Source of the DNA: Burkholderia sp. IMCC1007
GTDB lineage: Bacteria; Pseudomonadota; Gammaproteobacteria; Burkholderiales; Burkholderiaceae
Length of the DNA stretch: 64,000 bases
NCBI RefSeq assembly: GCF_027257875.1
Contig: NZ_JAPVQY010000005.1
Location: 151,816-215,815, forward strand
Direction of reading: 5' to 3'
A program made the translations under genes and the position numbers. Shown in pieces: positions 61,447-64,000 of this stretch. The number at the start of each line of letters is the position of its first letter. Within the stretch, counting starts at the first letter, position 1. Below the pieces are notes generated by a model. The model was given only the letters and a program-made list of their open reading frames with translations, searched no databases and was not told where the DNA came from.

Positions 61447-63162
61447 ATGCCTCATGACGTCAGCCTGATTGCACTGCTCGCGGCCGGTTTCGGTCTCGCG
61501 ATGATTTTCGGTTACTTCGCTTCGCTGCTGAAGATGCCGCCGCTGGTCGGCTATCTGCTCGCCGGGATCGTGATCGGTCCCGGCACGCCCGGTTTCGTCG
61601 GCGACCTGTCGCTCGCGCAGCAGCTTGCGGAAGTTGGCGTGATGCTGCTGATGTTCGGCGTGGGCCTGCATTTCTCGCTCGGCGACCTGCTCGCCGTGCG
61701 CAAGATCGCGCTGCCCGGCGCCATCGTCCAGATCACCGTCGCGACGCTGCTCGGCGGCGCGCTGGCGCTGACGTGGGGCTGGAGCGTCGGTGCGGCGCTC
61801 GTGTTCGGCCTCGCGCTGTCGGTCGCGAGTACCGTCGTGCTGTTGCGCGCGCTCGAAGGGCGCGGGCTCGTCGAGACGGTCAACGGCCGCATCGCGGTCG
61901 GCTGGCTCGTCGTCGAGGATCTCGTGATGGTGCTGGTGCTCGTGCTGCTGCCGCCCGTCGCGGGGCTGCTCGGCGGCACGCCGCCCGGCGACGCGCACGC
62001 GGCTGGCGGCAGCGTGTGGGGCACGCTCGGCGTCACGATGCTGAAGGTCGCCGCGTTCATCGCGCTGATGCTCGTGGTCGGCAAGCGCGTGTTTCCGCGG
62101 ATTCTATGGCTCGTCGCGCGCACCGGCTCGCGCGAGCTGTTCACGCTGTGCATGATCGCGGCCGCGGTCGGCATCGCGTTCGGCGCGGCGAAATTGTTCG
62201 ACGTGTCGTTCGCGCTCGGCGCGTTCTTCGCCGGGATGATGATGCGCGAGTCGGAGTTCAGCCGGCGCGCGGCCGACGAGACGCTGCCGCTGCGCGACGC
62301 GTTCTCGGTGCTGTTCTTCATTTCGGTCGGGATGCTGTTCGACCCGAAGGTGCTGCTCGATGAGCCGCTGCACGTGATCGAGGTCGCGGCGATCGTGCTG
62401 ATCGGCAAGACGCTCGCGGCGGTCGCGCTCGTGATCGCGTTCCGTTACCCGCTGAACACCGCGCTGACGGTCGGCGCGGGCCTCGCGCAGATCGGTGAAT
62501 TCTCGTTCATCCTCGCGGGGCTCGGTCGTGCGCTCGGGCTGCTGTCGGCCGAAGGGCAGAGCCTGATTCTCGCGGTTGCGCTGATCTCGATCGCGATGAA
62601 CACGCTGCTGTTCGCGATGATCGACCCGGCGCTTGCATGGATTCGCAAGCATTCGGCCTTCGCGCGCAAGCTCGAGGCGCGCGACGATCCGCTCGCCGCG
62701 CTGCCGATGTCCACGCCGCAAACCCACCTGACCGGGCAGGTCGTGATCGTCGGTTACGGCAGGGTCGGCACGCGGATCGCGCATGCGCTGGACGAGCGGG
62801 GCATCGCGTATGTCGTCGTCGAGCAGAATCGCGAACTCGTCGAGAAGCTGCGCGAGGATGGCGTCGCGGCCGTGTCGGGCGACGCGATCGAGCCGATCGT
62901 GCTCGTCCAGGCACATATCGCGCGCGCCGGGATGCTGGTCGTCACGCTGCCGGACGTATTCGACGTGCGGCAGATCGTCGAGATCTCGCGCACGCTGAAT
63001 CCGACGCTCGAGGTCGTGCTGTGCACGAACAGCGGCGACGAGGCCGCGTTGCTGTCGAGCGAGGGCGTCGGCACCGTGTTCATGGGCGAGAGCGAACTCG
63101 CGCGCGGGATGACCGAGCACGTGCTCGGCAGGATGGCGAAGCCGGTGGCGGCGGCGCATTGA
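61447..63162 (+). CDS. Monovalent cation:proton antiporter, KefB/YbaL type
   Basis: A 571-residue CPA2-family transporter with 12-13 membrane helices (1-390), including PPLVGYLLAGIVIGPGTPGF, VGVMLLMFGVGLHF, ALSVASTVVLLRALE and FDVSFALGAFFAGMMM. A cytoplasmic TrkA-N/RCK domain follows (QVVIVGYGRVGTRIAHALDE, residues about 430-545) and binds NAD(H). The overall layout fits YbaL/KefB potassium-efflux-like systems. Unlike KefC there is no obvious ancillary subunit gene nearby. GGGAGG ribosome site 4 bp before the ATG. Confidence 0.93.
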   Translation: MPHDVSLIALLAAGFGLAMIFGYFASLLKMPPLVGYLLAGIVIGPGTPGFVGDLSLAQQLAEVGVMLLMFGVGLHFSLGDLLAVRKIALPGAIVQITVATLLGGALALTWGWSVGAALVFGLALSVASTVVLLRALEGRGLVETVNGRIAVGWLVVEDLVMVLVLVLLPPVAGLLGGTPPGDAHAAGGSVWGTLGVTMLKVAAFIALMLVVGKRVFPRILWLVARTGSRELFTLCMIAAAVGIAFGAAKLFDVSFALGAFFAGMMMRESEFSRRAADETLPLRDAFSVLFFISVGMLFDPKVLLDEPLHVIEVAAIVLIGKTLAAVALVIAFRYPLNTALTVGAGLAQIGEFSFILAGLGRALGLLSAEGQSLILAVALISIAMNTLLFAMIDPALAWIRKHSAFARKLEARDDPLAALPMSTPQTHLTGQVVIVGYGRVGTRIAHALDERGIAYVVVEQNRELVEKLREDGVAAVSGDAIEPIVLVQAHIARAGMLVVTLPDVFDVRQIVEISRTLNPTLEVVLCTNSGDEAALLSSEGVGTVFMGESELARGMTEHVLGRMAKPVAAAH

Positions 63163-63350
63163 CGGGCGGGGCGGCCTTCCGGCCGTTTACGTCGTTTCCG
63201 CCATTTCCGCCATTTCCGCCGACGACGGGCTTGCGACAGCAGGCCCGGGACCGGCAAGCGTGATTACGGAGGAGGCGGCGAAGCAAACGCAGGATGCTTT
63301 GCCGGGTACGTCGTGCAGGTGGCGCGGCGGCACTTGGTGCACGAGGTGCA

Positions 63351-63467
63351 CATCGAGTACATCGAGCACATCGAGTACATCGAGTACATCGAGCACATCG
63401 AGCACATCGAGCACATCGAGCACATCGAGCACATCGAGCACATCGAGCACATCGAGTACATCGAGCA
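63351..63467. repeat. 9-bp tandem repeat, 13 copies
   Basis: CATCGAGCA or CATCGAGTA repeated 13 times, in the gap between the antiporter gene and the convergent penicillin-binding protein. Three-codon units keep all six frames open, giving long but meaningless low-complexity frames (Ser-Thr-Ser or Leu-Asp-Val). Related GCACGTGGT-like steps flank it, and a shorter TTTCCGCCA 9-mer repeat lies at about 63188-63220. No gene in 63163-63546. Confidence 0.95.
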
Positions 63468-63546
63468 CAAGGCGCACGAGGCGCACGTGGTGCACGTGGT
63501 GCACATGGCCCGCATCGCGTACATCGCGCAGCGCCGTCCGGTGGCG

Positions 63547-64000
63547 TCAGCTTGCCGCCTTTGTCTGCACGGCCGCGCCGGATTGCGCGGCCGTCTTCAT
63601 CGAAGCCGACGCGTTCGGCTCGGCCACCGTTTTCGGTTGCACTGCGGCCTTCGGCGTCGCGACCGCCTTCTGCTGCGGGGCGGCCCTGGCCGGCGCATTC
63701 GGTGCCGGGTCGAGCGGCGCATCGGGCGGCACGCCGAGCAACTGCAGCGAGCCGCTCGTCACCGCCGAGAACACCGGGCCGGCCACCGTGCCGCCGTAGT
63801 AGCCCTTGCCGCGCGGCTCGTCGATCATCACCGCGACGATCAGGCGCGGGTGGCTCATCGGCGCCATCCCCGCGAACAGCGCGCGGTACTTGCCCTTCGC
63901 ATACGATGCGCCGACCTGCTTGCGTGCCGTCCCGGTCTTGCCGCCGATCCGGTAGCCGTCGACGCGCGCGCGGCGCCCCGTGCCGCCTTCGCCGACCGCG
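63547..64000 (-). CDS. ftsI: FtsI-like penicillin-binding protein, C-terminal part
   Basis: The 3' 151 codons of a class B penicillin-binding transpeptidase; the rest lies beyond the window. The KTGTARK box of the active site is present, then YRALFAGMAPMSHPRLIVAVMI and GYYGGTVAGPVFS, the normal end of FtsI (PBP3). After this comes an unusual tail of about 55 Ala/Pro/Lys/Gln-rich residues. The tail and location on a secondary chromosome suggest an accessory FtsI copy rather than the division-cluster one. Confidence 0.85.
   Translation of the reverse strand, partial: AVGEGGTGRRARVDGYRIGGKTGTARKQVGASYAKGKYRALFAGMAPMSHPRLIVAVMIDEPRGKGYYGGTVAGPVFSAVTSGSLQLLGVPPDAPLDPAPNAPARAAPQQKAVATPKAAVQPKTVAEPNASASMKTAAQSGAAVQTKAAS

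Noticed and set aside
63260-63799. 179-residue plus-strand frame containing Ser-Thr repeats
   Set aside because: It arises from the 9-bp repeat and then runs antisense through the FtsI-like gene; no ribosome site or domain.

Overview
This 64 kb window of about 67% GC DNA reads as a secondary chromosome of a Burkholderia cepacia complex species. The supporting signs are the codon usage, the pcaHG/pcaQ layout, a three-subunit gluconate dehydrogenase, and an exopolysaccharide locus. Gene order in that locus matches what I remember of the c-di-GMP-controlled bep locus of B. cenocepacia and its regulators BerA and BerB. The species call comes from memory of gene order, not from any search. No rRNA, tRNA, insertion sequence, prophage or CRISPR array was seen.

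Left part (1-21100), mostly metabolism. Peptide-import permeases are followed by a P1-family aminopeptidase and a DppA-type D-aminopeptidase in one overlapping operon (1-2995). Next come an AraC regulator, protocatechuate 3,4-dioxygenase pcaHG with its LysR regulator pcaQ and twin operators, a HigBA-type toxin-antitoxin pair, an APC permease, the giant helicase Lhr, a small membrane hydrolase, gamma-glutamyltransferase, an Asp-nucleophile alpha/beta hydrolase divergent from an HxlR regulator with three copies of one operator, a decayed ANTAR gene, PPK2 and YigZ.

Middle part (21367-51991), the exopolysaccharide locus. It carries a Wzx flippase, a tandem hydrolase-like protein, a small secreted protein, Wza, Wzc, a Wzy-like polymerase, an acyltransferase, a GT2, a parallel beta-helix protein, ManC, an ElaA-type acetyltransferase and a GT4. 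A sigma-54 enhancer-binding protein (BerB-like) follows. Then comes a five-gene, minus-strand, fully overlapping operon: carrier protein, acyl-CoA-dehydrogenase-fold flavoprotein, SerRS-like amino acid:[carrier protein] ligase, DUF1839 protein and a family 2 beta-mannosidase-like hydrolase. Two divergent CRP/FNR paralogues flank a 0.9 kb AT-rich regulatory region. The right-hand one (BerA-like) leads an operon with the priming sugar-phosphate transferase and a last glycosyltransferase. Recurrent non-coding boxes upstream of several of these operons, and two good -24/-12 promoters, tie the locus together.

The most interesting material is the five-gene aminoacyl-carrier module. An amino acid is probably loaded on the carrier protein and handed on by the DUF1839 protein, whose Cys/Asp/His layout looks like a BtrH-type acyltransferase. 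Its position inside a polysaccharide locus suggests aminoacylation of a sugar or polysaccharide. This is an inference.

Right part (51992-64000). This holds a DksA-like zinc-finger protein, DNA polymerase X, alanine dehydrogenase, a DUF3995 membrane protein, an unusual 8-bp repeat array, and a LacI-type operator embedded in the promoter of the gluconate 2-dehydrogenase operon. It ends with a KefB/YbaL-type antiporter, a 9-bp repeat array and the 3' end of an FtsI-like penicillin-binding protein.
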